Shown: positions 1 through 8,547 of the stretch, in pieces
How positions within the stretch are numbered: position 1 is the first letter of the stretch
How the letters are laid out: each line of letters opens with the position of its first letter
The notes under the pieces: generated by a model
What the model was told of the DNA's origin: nothing
Database searches by the model: none
What the model saw: the letters and a program-made list of their open reading frames with translations, nothing else
Translations under genes and position numbers: made by a program
Assembly: GCA_029059365.1 (NCBI GenBank)
Contig: JAIDVZ010000031.1
Coordinates: forward strand, 1 to 15,456
Reading direction: 5' to 3'
Origin: Opitutales bacterium
Lineage (GTDB): Bacteria; Verrucomicrobiota; Verrucomicrobiia; Opitutales; JAIRKQ01
Length of the DNA stretch: 15,456 nucleotides

Positions 1-202
1 GCAGTTTTCGATTTTCTTCTTGGAAAATACTAGCATCACGTTTCCCAAGATTTGAGAAATCAACTCCATCATTTTCATCATCGTCTGAAAGATCGAAAAA
101 GGCTTCATTTTTGGGTGTTACATTGGAAAATTGTTGCTCGTTTTGCGGGTAATTTCCATTATAGCTTCTTTCATCGTATGTAGTGGACGTTGTTGATTTC
201 AT
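1..202 (-). CDS. N-terminal fragment of an unknown acidic protein (runs off the left edge)
   Basis: The frame is open for 67 codons from an ATG at 200-202 to the left edge, so only the N-terminus is seen. A clear Shine-Dalgarno AAGGAG (complement of 207-212) lies a few bases upstream of the ATG and supports this start; it is the best ribosome site in the window. The peptide starts MKSTTSTTYDERSY and is rich in Ser, Thr, Asn and Gln. It then has an acidic stretch (DLSDDDENDG, about residues 37-46). It has no signal peptide or membrane segment and looks disordered. I do not recognise a family. It lies downstream of the 1015-aa unknown gene on the same strand, but an intrinsic terminator separates them, so it is probably transcribed on its own. 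Confidence 0.7.
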   Translation of the reverse strand, partial: MKSTTSTTYDERSYNGNYPQNEQQFSNVTPKNEAFFDLSDDDENDGVDFSNLGKRDASIFQEENRKL

Positions 203-220
203 TTTTCTCCTTATTTTTGG

Positions 221-259
221 TTTATAATTGTCAAAGAACAGGTATTTCTGTAATGTCAA
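221..259 (-). promoter_or_regulatory. Possible promoter region of the left-edge gene
   Basis: On the minus strand, TATAAA (complement of 221-226) lies about 20 nt before the ATG of the left-edge gene and could be a -10 box giving a very short leader. Two perfect TTGACA hexamers lie upstream (complements of 229-234 and 254-259), but neither has a standard 16-18 bp spacing to TATAAA. The region must contain a start signal, because a terminator lies directly upstream. The exact boxes are uncertain. Confidence 0.3.
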
Positions 260-262
260 GTT

Positions 263-301
263 AAAAAAACAAAAAATACGCGTTTTTAATCCGCGCATTT
301 T
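263..301 (-). terminator. Rho-independent terminator of the 1015-aa gene
   Basis: Read on the minus strand, AAAATGCGCG pairs with CGCGTATTTT (10 bp with one G-U) around a 9-nt loop. A run of T with a single G interruption follows. The hairpin starts about 35 nt after the stop codon of the unknown 1015-aa gene and before the signals of the next gene, which is where a terminator for that gene should be. Confidence 0.8.
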
Positions 302-335
302 ACCTTCAAAAACAAAAAATGTTTACCAATTTATT

Positions 336-3300
336 TTAAGATCCGCCGTTTGAAGTTGGGTTAGATAATTCTCTTCGGAGCCGTTGTTCTATACAAGGAA
401 TAGCTTTCTCAAGAAACTCTCCGGATTGCATACACTTTTCAATCGCTGTCTTGAGTAATGTGATCCGCGTCTTAACAGCTTCAATACAATCTATGGGACC
501 TCCCTGTTCCTTGGGTAAAGATTGCCTCAAAAACATACTTTCAACAGGACTATCGCCAACCGTTCCTATTATAAAATAACCACTACAATCCTTCATCGTT
601 GCCGTTGATTTTCCGTCACCCTTATGCCATTTTAAAAAATCTTCATAAGGTTTTATACACTCCCCTACCGTGGGTCCACTTTCTGAAACTTTGATCTTTT
701 CTAAAGATCCGAAAGTAATCTTTAAATCTTGAAGTTTTGTAATATCGGTCTTAATGCGCTCAGCTTTTTCATTATTCGCTTTGCGTAAGTTCACTTTTTG
801 CTCAAAGAGACTCCCAAGTTCATTATACAATCTCTGAGACTCTTCCGCGTTCAAACATCTGATGGTTTTGGGCTTATTGCCTTCAATATACTCTATAATG
901 ACTTTGTCGTCTTCTGTTTTGTCTGCAGCAACGGTTATATTTCCTACATTTACAATCTCAGTAGGAGGCTCATTTGGCGACGGCGGAACGTCGTTAATGC
1001 CGGGGTATTTTCCTGCCGCTTTCTGCGGTCCAACACGAAAATCATCAAATTTGATTAAACCAGATAGATATTTATAAATCCCATCGTAACAGGCTTTCGT
1101 CTCATTTTGATTAACAAGCTCTTGTTGGACACCCTTTTGCGTAAGCATCAGAGATAATATATGAATAAAATTATCATATATTTGTTTCGGGAAATTCTCG
1201 CGTTCAGTGTGAAATACCCTAGATAGGGTGTTGCGTTGCTCCTCGGTTAATCCTGCAATAGCCTTACGCTGATTTAAAGTTAAATTTTGCATGATCAAAA
1301 GTAGTTTCCCAACTTCCTTGTCGGATACATTTTGATCGCCTATTCCTAGTCCTTGTTTTAGCTGATCGAGCGGTAAATTTTTCAATTTTTTGATATCACC
1401 ATCATCCCAAAATTTACCAACAGGCAATTTTAACACATCTTCCAAGCTAATATTAAGTTTCAACAAGAAACTAAGCATATCCTCATTAACATCTACTTGG
1501 CTGTTAGACAACTGAACTTTTACATTTTCTAAAAAGGTGTGCGTAACAGCACGATGACACATATCAAAAATGGTCCTCATGAAGCCAAAATTTTTCGTAT
1601 CACTGAAATATGATTCAAAAAATTCCCTGCTCAAAACTCCGTTTTTTTTGCCTTTACCTAGGAGAATATCTAAATATTTATTGTCCTCCCTGTTTTTATG
1701 ATCATCGTCCTGAGAAGCCTCTGTTGAAATTCCTCCTTCCAAAGAAGCTTTCCTTAAGGATTCAACAAATTGAGTGTATTTTTCGACAATACCCAATTGT
1801 AGACCTGGCAAGCACAGAAATTGCAACATTTTAGTTGAAATATCACTAGGAGGGACATTCCACCAATTTTTAGCGGGATTCAAGAGAAAATCCCTCAAAG
1901 GTTCTCCCTGCCAACTAAGACTTGCAGAACTATCGGTACCAGCATGGTGAAAATTACCGTCATTCTTTAATTTGATAATTGGCATTTTGAGGTTTTGTCC
2001 ATCAGATCCGAGAACCCGTTTATCGCAACATTGCGACATCAGAGCAAAAATAGCATCTCGCAACTCGTCCCGAATAACTGGTGTGAATATTGAGCTCAAC
2101 AACTTTCCAGAAATAACTGCTTCGTTAGATAGAACAACCGCATCAACCATATGTAATAAAGTTGCAGCGGCAATATAAGCATCATCCATATCACTACTGT
2201 TACTGAGTATACTTGGTAAGTGAGTTAAACAACGCTGTATGGTCTCGATTAAAAAATGACTCTTGCCGTCTTGATTTATAACATTTTCAAAAAGTTCCAC
2301 TGAATTCCGTAATCGTAAAATACAGCGCTCAACATCGGATATTGGCTGAGTATTGTCGTTGTTATTGATATCAGCATTGCCCCTTTTTTCGAGAATGGCT
2401 TTTGTTTTTTTAGTGATCTCAAACTTTAACACTTGTTTATAAAATTTCGGGAACCACGTCAAAACAACATCTATCTCAGCAATAGAACATGAGGTTCTGC
2501 CAAAAATATCACTCAATTGCCATGATGGAAGGATTTTGACCTCCCCCGCATTTTGAACATCGGTAATACTGTTAGAAGCCCTATCTTCAATGGTGATTCC
2601 ATTAGCGCCCTTATTGACTACAAAATTTTTAGTTTCGACAGATTGGTCCAAACATATACACCCAATGCTGGTCGACTGTCCCAAACTTTTTAAAGAAAAA
2701 TAACCATCCTTGACTTCGATTTTACATATCTGAAGTAGTACGCATGTTACCAAACGCACCACCTTTATATCCGGGTTCGGACCATAGCAATCAACACAAA
2801 ATTCACATCTAAATTTCGCACCAAAATCTCGTCCACCTTCAACAACATGGAAATACAGATCTAGCCCTTTGTACTTCGTATAAACAACGGAATATTCTTT
2901 TCTTTGCTTATTTTTAAGGTACAAGTACCGCTTGCGTATTTCAAAAACAGGAACATCCTGCACCATTTTTTGCTCAGGCGTACCGTTATCATTTGCACTA
3001 TTCTGAATTTGCTTAGGTGCGTTTTTGGAAACATAATTCGCAATCGCATTGCACGCTGCTATATTCGGAGTCCCTTCAACCGCCGCCTTCACACACTGCA
3101 GATCTTGCTCACATTCACTCAACGCTATTGTTTCGTTGCATACATTTTGTGCATACAAATCACTTTTTTCATCGGCACTTTTAAGTTCCCGTGTCTTAAG
3201 CGAAGTGTTTTTAATAGAAGAAGTATTTTTTGCTCCATCGTTTGAAGTCAACAACCGCCAATTTGGAGCCCAAAGCCATTCAAGACATTTTGAATAAGAA

Positions 3301-3383
3301 ATGTTGCTTGTTTTATTTGCAGATGCTTGTGTGTCGGCAATCGACCTCTTTTGCGACGTATCTTTACCTACTCCATCACTCAT
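336..3383 (-). CDS. Unknown 1015-residue cysteine-rich protein
   Basis: I do not recognise this protein. It is a single uninterrupted frame with its own promoter and terminator, so it is a real gene. No signal peptide or clear membrane span is visible. Residues 1-75 are Ser/Thr/Lys rich and look disordered. Cysteines at 82, 91, 97 and 111 lie in a helical stretch. A CxxCxxC cluster is at 193-199, with further Cys at 214, 220, 242 and 244, in a segment that looks beta-rich; this could bind metal, but that is inference. About 26 Cys occur in all. Residues 643-722 hold four short degenerate units of the type NLPLDQLK / NLTLNQRK / GLTEEQRN. A Pro-rich linker (about 796-808) precedes a charged, probably coiled-coil segment (about 846-900) and a C-terminal part with Cys 966, 984 and 997. 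No strong ribosome site precedes the ATG. Possible roles include a structural protein or host-interaction protein; nothing in the sequence decides this. Confidence 0.85.
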   Translation of the reverse strand: MSDGVGKDTSQKRSIADTQASANKTSNISYSKCLEWLWAPNWRLLTSNDGAKNTSSIKNTSLKTRELKSADEKSDLYAQNVCNETIALSECEQDLQCVKAAVEGTPNIAACNAIANYVSKNAPKQIQNSANDNGTPEQKMVQDVPVFEIRKRYLYLKNKQRKEYSVVYTKYKGLDLYFHVVEGGRDFGAKFRCEFCVDCYGPNPDIKVVRLVTCVLLQICKIEVKDGYFSLKSLGQSTSIGCICLDQSVETKNFVVNKGANGITIEDRASNSITDVQNAGEVKILPSWQLSDIFGRTSCSIAEIDVVLTWFPKFYKQVLKFEITKKTKAILEKRGNADINNNDNTQPISDVERCILRLRNSVELFENVINQDGKSHFLIETIQRCLTHLPSILSNSSDMDDAYIAAATLLHMVDAVVLSNEAVISGKLLSSIFTPVIRDELRDAIFALMSQCCDKRVLGSDGQNLKMPIIKLKNDGNFHHAGTDSSASLSWQGEPLRDFLLNPAKNWWNVPPSDISTKMLQFLCLPGLQLGIVEKYTQFVESLRKASLEGGISTEASQDDDHKNREDNKYLDILLGKGKKNGVLSREFFESYFSDTKNFGFMRTIFDMCHRAVTHTFLENVKVQLSNSQVDVNEDMLSFLLKLNISLEDVLKLPVGKFWDDGDIKKLKNLPLDQLKQGLGIGDQNVSDKEVGKLLLIMQNLTLNQRKAIAGLTEEQRNTLSRVFHTERENFPKQIYDNFIHILSLMLTQKGVQQELVNQNETKACYDGIYKYLSGLIKFDDFRVGPQKAAGKYPGINDVPPSPNEPPTEIVNVGNITVAADKTEDDKVIIEYIEGNKPKTIRCLNAEESQRLYNELGSLFEQKVNLRKANNEKAERIKTDITKLQDLKITFGSLEKIKVSESGPTVGECIKPYEDFLKWHKGDGKSTATMKDCSGYFIIGTVGDSPVESMFLRQSLPKEQGGPIDCIEAVKTRITLLKTAIEKCMQSGEFLEKAIPCIEQRLRRELSNPTSNGGS

Positions 3384-3405
3384 AATTTACCGAATCTCAG
3401 ACGAG

Positions 3406-3434
3406 AGAGTATCGGCATTCAACAAAAGTGTCAA
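3406..3434 (-). promoter_or_regulatory. Sigma70-type promoter of the 1015-aa gene
   Basis: On the minus strand there is a perfect -35 TTGACA (complement of 3429-3434), a 17-bp spacer and a -10 TACTCT (complement of 3406-3411), which keeps the key T, A and final T. Transcription would start about 15-20 nt before the ATG at 3383, giving a short leader. Confidence 0.55.
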
Positions 3435-3498
3435 CATTTATCCGGTCTTTGAAAGCTAGGCAATGGGCCGACCAAAATACTCTGGAAACGAATAAACA

Positions 3499-3519
3499 AA
3501 GTTCAAAATCAACGAACCC
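3499..3519 (-). terminator. Weak candidate terminator after tRNA-Gln
   Basis: Directly after the CCA end on the minus strand, GGGTTC can pair with GAACTT (four Watson-Crick pairs and two G-U) around a 9-nt loop. An interrupted T-rich stretch follows. The stem is short and the T run is broken, so this is tentative. Confidence 0.3.
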
Positions 3520-3522
3520 ACC

Positions 3523-3596
3523 TGGCTGCCTGACCAGGATTCGAACCTAGACAAACTGAACCAAAATCAGTTGTGCTACCATTACACCATCAGGCA
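3523..3596 (-). tRNA. tRNA-Gln(UUG)
   Basis: On the minus strand the acceptor arms TGCCTGA and TCAGGCA pair perfectly, followed by discriminator G and an encoded CCA. The D-arm contains the typical AATGGTAGCA. The anticodon stem ACTGA/TCAGT holds the loop TTTTGGT, giving anticodon TTG (reads CAA, and CAG by wobble). The T-arm contains GGTTCGAATCC. Length is 74 nt with CCA. No other tRNA is next to it. Its anticodon loop and discriminator fit glutamine. Confidence 0.97.
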
Positions 3597-3755
3597 TCAT
3601 ACACGATCATTCAACAATCGAAGGCCAGCGCTAACGTGTATATATTCCACCTACTGAGTCAAGTTTTTCTTAAAATTTTATATCTACTCGGCCTGCGAAT
3701 GGGTGCTCTCATTTGCCGTTGTAAAATCCCATAACTTTACTATGCACAGTCTCAA

Positions 3756-5159
3756 GTGGTCGTTTTTCCCAAAATTGAAGAGATTTTTTCGGGCATTAAA
3801 GGGTATGTTGATTCTTCTTTTTGCCACACCGCTTCTTATAGTTTTATAAAATCTTTACCAAATGAGACAAAGGTTTGCTTAGCCTGTTCTGGTGGTAGTG
3901 ATTCAGTTTTTTTGGTGCTACTATTTTGTGCATATTTTCCAAATCTCGCAAAAAATGCTTCAATCTTGCACCTAAACCATAACCTACGCGGTAAAGAGTC
4001 AGATGATGATGAACAATATGTTAAGAACTTGGCTGAACAACTTGGTTTAAATTTTTTTTCTGGGAAATTAAAAAACATCGAAACCTTTTACTCTGAAGGT
4101 ACTTTGCATGATATACGACATAAATTTTTTGCAGAAAAAATGCGCAGCATCGGGTCAAATATTCTGCTTCTCGGGCAACAAAAAAACGATATAGCCGAAA
4201 CTGTGATCATGCGCTTATCTCGTGCAAGCGGGTTGGATGGGCTATCTGCTCCACATGAAATTCGAAAATTTTCAAATGGTCAGATCAGAATACGTCCAAT
4301 TTTGTTCATCTCAAAGGTGAGGATTGAATCAATTTTATCCAATCTTGGTATTTCGTGGCGTATAGATTCTAGTAATTTGCAGTGCGATTACTTCAGAAAT
4401 GAAGTTCGAAATGTTGTACTAAAAGCGATTCAAGAATTTGCCAAACAGTATGACATCGTAGAAAATTTCGCAGAAAGTCAGAAGCAAATAGTTGAGGCCA
4501 ATGAAGCAATCGAAATGTTCGCTAGTAATCATCTAGCAAAAATGGAAATCACAAATAAACTCAACCTCTCTGAAATAAGACATCTCCCGGTTGCTATCCT
4601 TCGTCGGATACTCAACAAATGGTTAGCACATAATAACATTTCCGTTAAAAAAACTGAATTCGATTCCCTCTTGCAACAAATTCGAGAAAAAGAAACCTCA
4701 GTTTTCAACTGTTTAGAAAATAAACAATTGCAGTTACAAGGCGATATTTTGAAGGTTGTACACCAAAACCAAAGGTCTCACTCGAAACCATTTTCGATAC
4801 AGTGGATACATGGCGAAATATTCTTACCGAATGGCAAAAGTCTAAAGAAGAGACTGTTTACCATTGACCAAAAATCTCTGAAAAAAATACTTCAATGCGA
4901 TACATCATCTGAAGCGTATATCGCATTTTCTGAAACGCTAACGGTCAAAAATTTTTGTGCTGATGAACAATACACTCGTTTTGGTCATAGTACACCGAAA
5001 AAACTGAAGGCATTCTTGAGAAACAAAATTGAATGTTTCAAAGAAGAACCGATGTTGTACATTAATCGCGATATTTGCTGGATTCCGGGGCTATCTGTGG
5101 CCGATACATATAAAATAAAAGCGAACCATAAGCATGCTCTTTTGTTGACATATTCATGA
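3756..5159 (+). CDS. tilS: tRNA(Ile)-lysidine synthetase
   Basis: TilS uses ATP to attach lysine to C34 of the CAU-anticodon tRNA-Ile, so that it reads AUA and is charged with Ile. The P-loop-like motif SGGSDS is at residues 45-50, HLNHNLRG at 72-79, and RNEVRN further on, with a C-terminal extension to 467 aa, normal for long TilS forms. Two motifs differ from the usual form. The region normally like HHxDDxxET is GQQKNDIAET (140-149), with Gln for His and Asn for the first Asp. The usual E..AR..RY is replaced by L..IR..FF around 117-125. The ATP loop is intact, so activity remains plausible. The start is GTG at 3756, the first possible start after an in-frame TAA at 3732. No ribosome site is evident. 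It is the first gene of the tilS-ftsH-clpX-like-rfaE2 operon, and tilS next to ftsH is a common pairing. Confidence 0.93.
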   Translation: MVVFPKIEEIFSGIKGYVDSSFCHTASYSFIKSLPNETKVCLACSGGSDSVFLVLLFCAYFPNLAKNASILHLNHNLRGKESDDDEQYVKNLAEQLGLNFFSGKLKNIETFYSEGTLHDIRHKFFAEKMRSIGSNILLLGQQKNDIAETVIMRLSRASGLDGLSAPHEIRKFSNGQIRIRPILFISKVRIESILSNLGISWRIDSSNLQCDYFRNEVRNVVLKAIQEFAKQYDIVENFAESQKQIVEANEAIEMFASNHLAKMEITNKLNLSEIRHLPVAILRRILNKWLAHNNISVKKTEFDSLLQQIREKETSVFNCLENKQLQLQGDILKVVHQNQRSHSKPFSIQWIHGEIFLPNGKSLKKRLFTIDQKSLKKILQCDTSSEAYIAFSETLTVKNFCADEQYTRFGHSTPKKLKAFLRNKIECFKEEPMLYINRDICWIPGLSVADTYKIKANHKHALLLTYS

Positions 5160-5215
5160 TGCACATTACTAATTCGGCCCTAACGGGTGCATCGAGGTAA
5201 ATCCTAAAATAAATT

Positions 5216-7273
5216 ATGGCACGTAAGAAAAATAATACGAAATTCATCCTACAATTCCGGGTCATGGCAATATGGCTCATCCTAATTTTAGCAATATTTG
5301 CGTTGTGGAATGTTTATAACCCAGATATGGCGCCGTACACGCGTGTATCATGGCCGGTCAATAAAGTAATTGAGGCATCGGAAAGGAACCAGATCATCAG
5401 TGGAGTTATACAATCTGTACCCGCCAATGGTCCAGAGTGGTATAAAATATACGGTGAAGTGAAGCTTGATAAAAGTGTACAACTTCCAAATGGGCAGAAC
5501 AAAAACAGTATCTACTTTGAATCTCAGGGTCGTTTAACAAATGATCGTTACAACCGTCTACTTAGCTCATCTCTTGCTTGGCGTGAAAAACCATCATCTA
5601 CGATTTGGACAGAGATTTTGATTGGCGTACTGCCATTTTTGATAATATTTGCGATCATATACTTTTTCATCGGTCGACAGATCCGAGGTGCGGGGAAAAC
5701 CGCCATGGGGTTCGCCAAAAGTCGGGCAAAACTGTTAACCGAGGATAAAAAAAAGGTTACATTTGCAGATGTTGCAGGTTGTGATGAAGCAAAAGAAGAA
5801 ATCGCCGAGATCGTAGATTTTTTAAAAAATCCAAAAAAATTTAACGATGTTGGTGGTCGAATCCCAAAAGGATGCTTGCTATTCGGGCCTCCGGGTACAG
5901 GTAAAACTCTACTTGCGAAAGCAGTTGCTGGTGAAGCAGACGTGCCATTTTTCAGCATCAGTGGATCAGATTTTGTAGAAATGTTTGTTGGTGTTGGTGC
6001 GTCGAGGGTCCGAGATTTGTTCGAACAAGGACGCAAAAATGCACCGTGTATATTATTTATCGATGAAATCGATGCTGTTGGCCGTCAGCGTGGAGCTGGA
6101 CTTGGTGGAGGAAATGATGAACGTGAACAGACATTAAATTCTCTTTTGGTTGAAATGGATGGCTTTGATGGTCGCGAGGGCGTAATTATTGTGGCTGCCA
6201 CCAATCGGCCAGATATATTGGATTCCGCTTTATTGCGTCCAGGTCGATTTGACCGTCAAATCGTTATCGATCTCCCGGATCTACATGGAAGAGAGGAAAT
6301 TCTAAAAGTACATGCGAAAAAGATTAAATTAGACAGTTCTGTTGATCTCCTGAACGTTGCTCAGGGTACACCGGGATTTTCAGGTGCCGATTTGGAGAAC
6401 TTATTAAATGAGAGCGCCCTGCTTGCCGCACGTAATAACAAAAAGTCGGTCTCTAAACAAGATATCAACGAAGCACGAGATAAGGTATCGTTTGGACGTG
6501 AAAGAAAAAAGTTAATGGATGATAAGGATAAAAAAATTACCGCATATCACGAGGCCGGACATGCGATCGTACAAGCAATTGTCGATGATGGTAATCTTCC
6601 GGTACATAAGGTAACGATCATCCCTAGAGGTCAAAGCTTGGGAATGACAATGATGACCCCAGTTAAAGATATTTTAAACAAAACAAAGGATGAGCTACTT
6701 GCTGACGTTTGTTGTTCCATGGGAGGTAGAGTAGCTGAAGAGCTTATATTTGGGGAAATTACCACCGGCGCATCGTGCGATATCAAACAAGCCACAAAGA
6801 CCGCCAGAAAGATGGTGTGTGACTGGGGAATGAGTATATTGGGACCAATTGCTTACGGCGAAAACCAAGATCATATCTTCCTGGGTCGTGAAATTTCACG
6901 TTCTCAAAATTACAGCGAAGAAACGGCGAAAAAGATCGATGCTGAAGTCATTAAAATTGTGGAGATTGAATACAAACGTGCGAAACAGATCCTCACAGAT
7001 AAGCGTAAATTACTCGAAAAACTTGCTCAAGCACTGCTTGTACATGAAACAATCGAGGGCAAAAATGTATATGAATTGGTACAAACTGGTGATTTTGTAA
7101 CACCGATCGAGTACCATCAGCATAACGATTCTGATGAAGAAAACTCTAAAAAGGTAAAAGATAGCAAGGACACAAACGATTCCAAAAAAATAAAAAAAAA
7201 TAGTAATCACAATAAAAGCACGAATACCTCGAACACAGAGGTAAAAAACGATAAATCGAAAACGGTTAAATAA
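5216..7273 (+). CDS. ftsH: ATP-dependent zinc metalloprotease FtsH
   Basis: FtsH is a membrane-anchored hexameric AAA+ protease that degrades unstable cytosolic proteins and misassembled membrane proteins. In Gram-negatives it also controls LPS synthesis by turnover of LpxC or KdtA. Seen here: a first membrane span at about residues 17-32, a periplasmic segment of about 100 residues, and a second span at about 134-153. Walker A GPPGTGKT is at 224-231, Walker B LFIDEID at 280-286, and the second region of homology is near 328-347. The zinc site HEAGH is at 445-449 with the third ligand Asp in the TTGASCD stretch (522). All catalytic residues are present. The last 50 residues are a Lys/Ser/Asn/Asp-rich tail. 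The gene follows tilS by 56 nt. A GAGGT lies 17 nt before the ATG, too far for a normal ribosome site. Confidence 0.98.
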   Translation: MARKKNNTKFILQFRVMAIWLILILAIFALWNVYNPDMAPYTRVSWPVNKVIEASERNQIISGVIQSVPANGPEWYKIYGEVKLDKSVQLPNGQNKNSIYFESQGRLTNDRYNRLLSSSLAWREKPSSTIWTEILIGVLPFLIIFAIIYFFIGRQIRGAGKTAMGFAKSRAKLLTEDKKKVTFADVAGCDEAKEEIAEIVDFLKNPKKFNDVGGRIPKGCLLFGPPGTGKTLLAKAVAGEADVPFFSISGSDFVEMFVGVGASRVRDLFEQGRKNAPCILFIDEIDAVGRQRGAGLGGGNDEREQTLNSLLVEMDGFDGREGVIIVAATNRPDILDSALLRPGRFDRQIVIDLPDLHGREEILKVHAKKIKLDSSVDLLNVAQGTPGFSGADLENLLNESALLAARNNKKSVSKQDINEARDKVSFGRERKKLMDDKDKKITAYHEAGHAIVQAIVDDGNLPVHKVTIIPRGQSLGMTMMTPVKDILNKTKDELLADVCCSMGGRVAEELIFGEITTGASCDIKQATKTARKMVCDWGMSILGPIAYGENQDHIFLGREISRSQNYSEETAKKIDAEVIKIVEIEYKRAKQILTDKRKLLEKLAQALLVHETIEGKNVYELVQTGDFVTPIEYHQHNDSDEENSKKVKDSKDTNDSKKIKKNSNHNKSTNTSNTEVKNDKSKTVK

Positions 7274-7275
7274 GT

Positions 7276-8547
7276 ATGGAAGAAAACTTAAACGAAGGGG
7301 AAAATAATTCTCCATTTGATGAGCTAAAAAAACAGATCAACGATATATTTGGTTCACCGATTGGTAAAGTTAGTTTAATGCCAATGTCGTTTGGAGGAAG
7401 CCGCAAACAGCAAGAAAAAGATGACGAATCAGCCAAAGAGTTCATAAAAAAGATAAAGAATTTCGATCTAAAACCTCACGATATAAAGTCGTACCTCGAT
7501 AGATTTGTTATCAAGCAAGATGAAGCGAAAAAGGTTCTATCCGTGGCGATATGCGATCATTTTAACCACATAAAGCGCTGTTTGCATGATCAAGATCTGC
7601 ATAAACAAGAATATAATAAACAAAACGTTTTATTACTCGGACCAACTGGTGTTGGGAAAACATATCTGATCAAAAATATCGCTAAATTAATCGGGGTACC
7701 ATTCATCAAGGTTGATGCTACGAAGTTTTCTGAGACCGGGTATATTGGTAACGACGTAGATGATATGATTCGAGATCTGGTAAAAGTTGCTAACGGGAAT
7801 ACCGATATCGCACAGTATGGAATCGTTTTTATAGATGAGATTGATAAGATCGCGTCTTCTACAGATAGTGGCAATCGTGATGTTTCTGGCCGTGGAGTAC
7901 AAATTAACCTTCTCAAACTTATGGAAGAAAGCGACGTTAATTTGTTCAGTCAAACAGATGTGATGGCACAATTTAAAGCGGTCATGAGCATGGGAGATAA
8001 AAAACAGGCAACTGGGATAAACACCAAACATATTCTGTTCATCGCTAGTGGAGCGTTTGACAAACTTAGCGATATTATAAAGTCCCGTGTTGGGATGCGT
8101 AGTATCGGGTTCGGAATGAAGTCCGATGAACAAGACAGCGACGATATGTATCATTTTTTGAGACAAGCAACCACTGCAGATTTTATAAAATTTGGATTTG
8201 AACCCGAGTTTGCTGGTCGTTTGCCGGTCAGAGTAGCATGTGAACAATTAAACGCTAATAATTTACGCGATATTTTAGTCTCATCTGAAGGATCAATTCT
8301 TAAGCAATATATTGACGATTTTGCCGGTTACGGAATAGAATTATCAATTAAGGATGATGCTATCAACGAAATTGCGGAGCGAGCGTCTAAGGAACAAACA
8401 GGTGCACGCGGATTATTAACGGTCCTTGAGCAGACCTTTCGTAATTTTAAATTCGAGTTGCCATCAACTGATATCCGCAAACTCGTCATAACCAAAAAAC
8501 ATATTCTGAATCCAGATCGAGAGCTACAAAAATTAATCAAAAAATGA
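7276..8547 (+). CDS. ClpX-like AAA+ unfoldase without the N-terminal zinc domain
   Basis: This is an AAA+ ATPase of the ClpX/HslU clade. Seen in the 423 residues: Walker A GPTGVGKT (122-129), a pore-loop GYIG (155-158), Walker B VFIDEID (184-190), RDVSGRGVQINLLKLME as in ClpX (201-217), and sensor-1 ILFIASGAF (253-261). An IGFG motif (277-280) may correspond to the ClpP-docking loop of ClpX. EFAGRLPV (311-318) and sensor-2 GARG (376-379) follow. The canonical ClpX begins with a four-cysteine zinc domain; here the first 92 residues contain no Cys and are a charged, different N-terminus. The stretch between 218 and 250, where ClpX carries its RKH loop, is also unlike ClpX. It is therefore probably a paralogue with other substrates or adaptors, not the main ClpX. 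It starts 2 nt after the ftsH stop and overlaps rfaE2 by 4 nt, so it is cotranscribed with both. Confidence 0.88.
   Translation: MEENLNEGENNSPFDELKKQINDIFGSPIGKVSLMPMSFGGSRKQQEKDDESAKEFIKKIKNFDLKPHDIKSYLDRFVIKQDEAKKVLSVAICDHFNHIKRCLHDQDLHKQEYNKQNVLLLGPTGVGKTYLIKNIAKLIGVPFIKVDATKFSETGYIGNDVDDMIRDLVKVANGNTDIAQYGIVFIDEIDKIASSTDSGNRDVSGRGVQINLLKLMEESDVNLFSQTDVMAQFKAVMSMGDKKQATGINTKHILFIASGAFDKLSDIIKSRVGMRSIGFGMKSDEQDSDDMYHFLRQATTADFIKFGFEPEFAGRLPVRVACEQLNANNLRDILVSSEGSILKQYIDDFAGYGIELSIKDDAINEIAERASKEQTGARGLLTVLEQTFRNFKFELPSTDIRKLVITKKHILNPDRELQKLIKK

Noticed and set aside
3637..3662. TTGACT and TATACA boxes upstream of tRNA-Gln on the minus strand
   Set aside because: The spacer is only 14 bp, too short for a normal sigma70 promoter, so I did not list it as a feature although it may contribute.
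4173..4190. Possible frameshift at the A-run in tilS
   Set aside because: The frame is open through the whole gene and the motifs on both sides are in the same frame, so the run is not a break.
5194..5198. GAGGT as ribosome site for ftsH
   Set aside because: It is 17 nt from the ATG, beyond workable spacing.
5548..6036. 162-codon open frame antisense to ftsH
   Set aside because: It is opposite the conserved ATPase domain and shows no recognisable protein features.
7687..8247. 186-codon open frame antisense to the ClpX-like gene
   Set aside because: The plus frame carries all AAA+ motifs; the antisense frame has none and is a by-product of base composition.
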